Below the pieces are notes generated by a model, which did no database searches, was not told where the DNA came from, and worked only from the letters and a program-made list of their open reading frames with translations. From Methanobacteriota archaeon (GTDB taxonomy: Archaea > Methanobacteriota > Methanobacteria > Methanobacteriales > Methanobacteriaceae): a stretch of 13,337 nt of DNA. Each line of letters starts with the position of its first letter. Position 1 is the first letter of the stretch. A program made the translations under genes and the position numbers. The stretch is from positions 1-13,337 of the forward strand of contig JAEYQZ010000099.1 in assembly GCA_023409695.1 (NCBI GenBank). Direction: 5' to 3'. This document shows, piece after piece, positions 13,299 through 13,337 of this stretch.

Positions 13299-13337
13299 AA
13301 AAATTAATAAAACTGTTCAAAATTCGAAGAATTTTGG

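Overview
The window reads as a stretch of an AT-rich methanogenic archaeal chromosome, most likely from Methanobacterium or a close relative in the Methanobacteriales. The evidence is the archaeal-type threonyl-tRNA synthetase with its DTD-like N-terminal editing domain, the degenerate archaeal ArgRS signature MSTRRG, Ser/His (Sec11/SipW-type) signal peptidases, TATA-type promoters without bacterial -35/-10 boxes, and Shine-Dalgarno sites of the form GGTGA four bases before the start. The genus is an inference; no rRNA or other marker is present.

Layout, left to right. The + strand carries purD (purine synthesis, 51-1361) and argF (arginine synthesis, 1615-2523). A block on the - strand follows: an M48 membrane metalloprotease (2621-4048), argS (4188-5870), two tandem near-identical type I signal peptidases (6186-6584 and 6694-7092) and ilvD (branched-chain amino acid synthesis, 7297-8952). 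A 378-base divergent intergenic region leads to a + strand MgtC/DUF4010 membrane protein (9331-10572) and thrS (10783-12615). The window closes with two small - strand genes for single-domain peptidoglycan-binding-like proteins (12716-12952 and 13019-13252).

Most genes are separated by 65-380 bases and have their own candidate promoters and terminators, so this is a row of mostly single-gene units rather than one operon. Most are housekeeping genes: amino acid and purine synthesis, aminoacylation and protein export.

The less ordinary parts are these. The signal peptidase gene is duplicated together with its downstream hairpin, and the copies diverge in patches, as expected after gene conversion. 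The tandem PG_binding_1-like proteins have no visible signal peptide, although Methanobacteriales walls are built of pseudomurein rather than murein. A 12-17 base leader element occurs three times at about 290-300 base spacing around them, the third time without a recognisable gene. Two membrane-protein genes (M48 and MgtC-like) lack a Shine-Dalgarno site and look leaderless. A 7-codon ORF ends one base before the MgtC-like start. Two starts are moved inward here because of Shine-Dalgarno position: one signal peptidase to a GTG at 6584, and the rightmost PG-binding gene to an ATG at 13252. I found no CRISPR array, tRNA, rRNA, insertion sequence or defence system.
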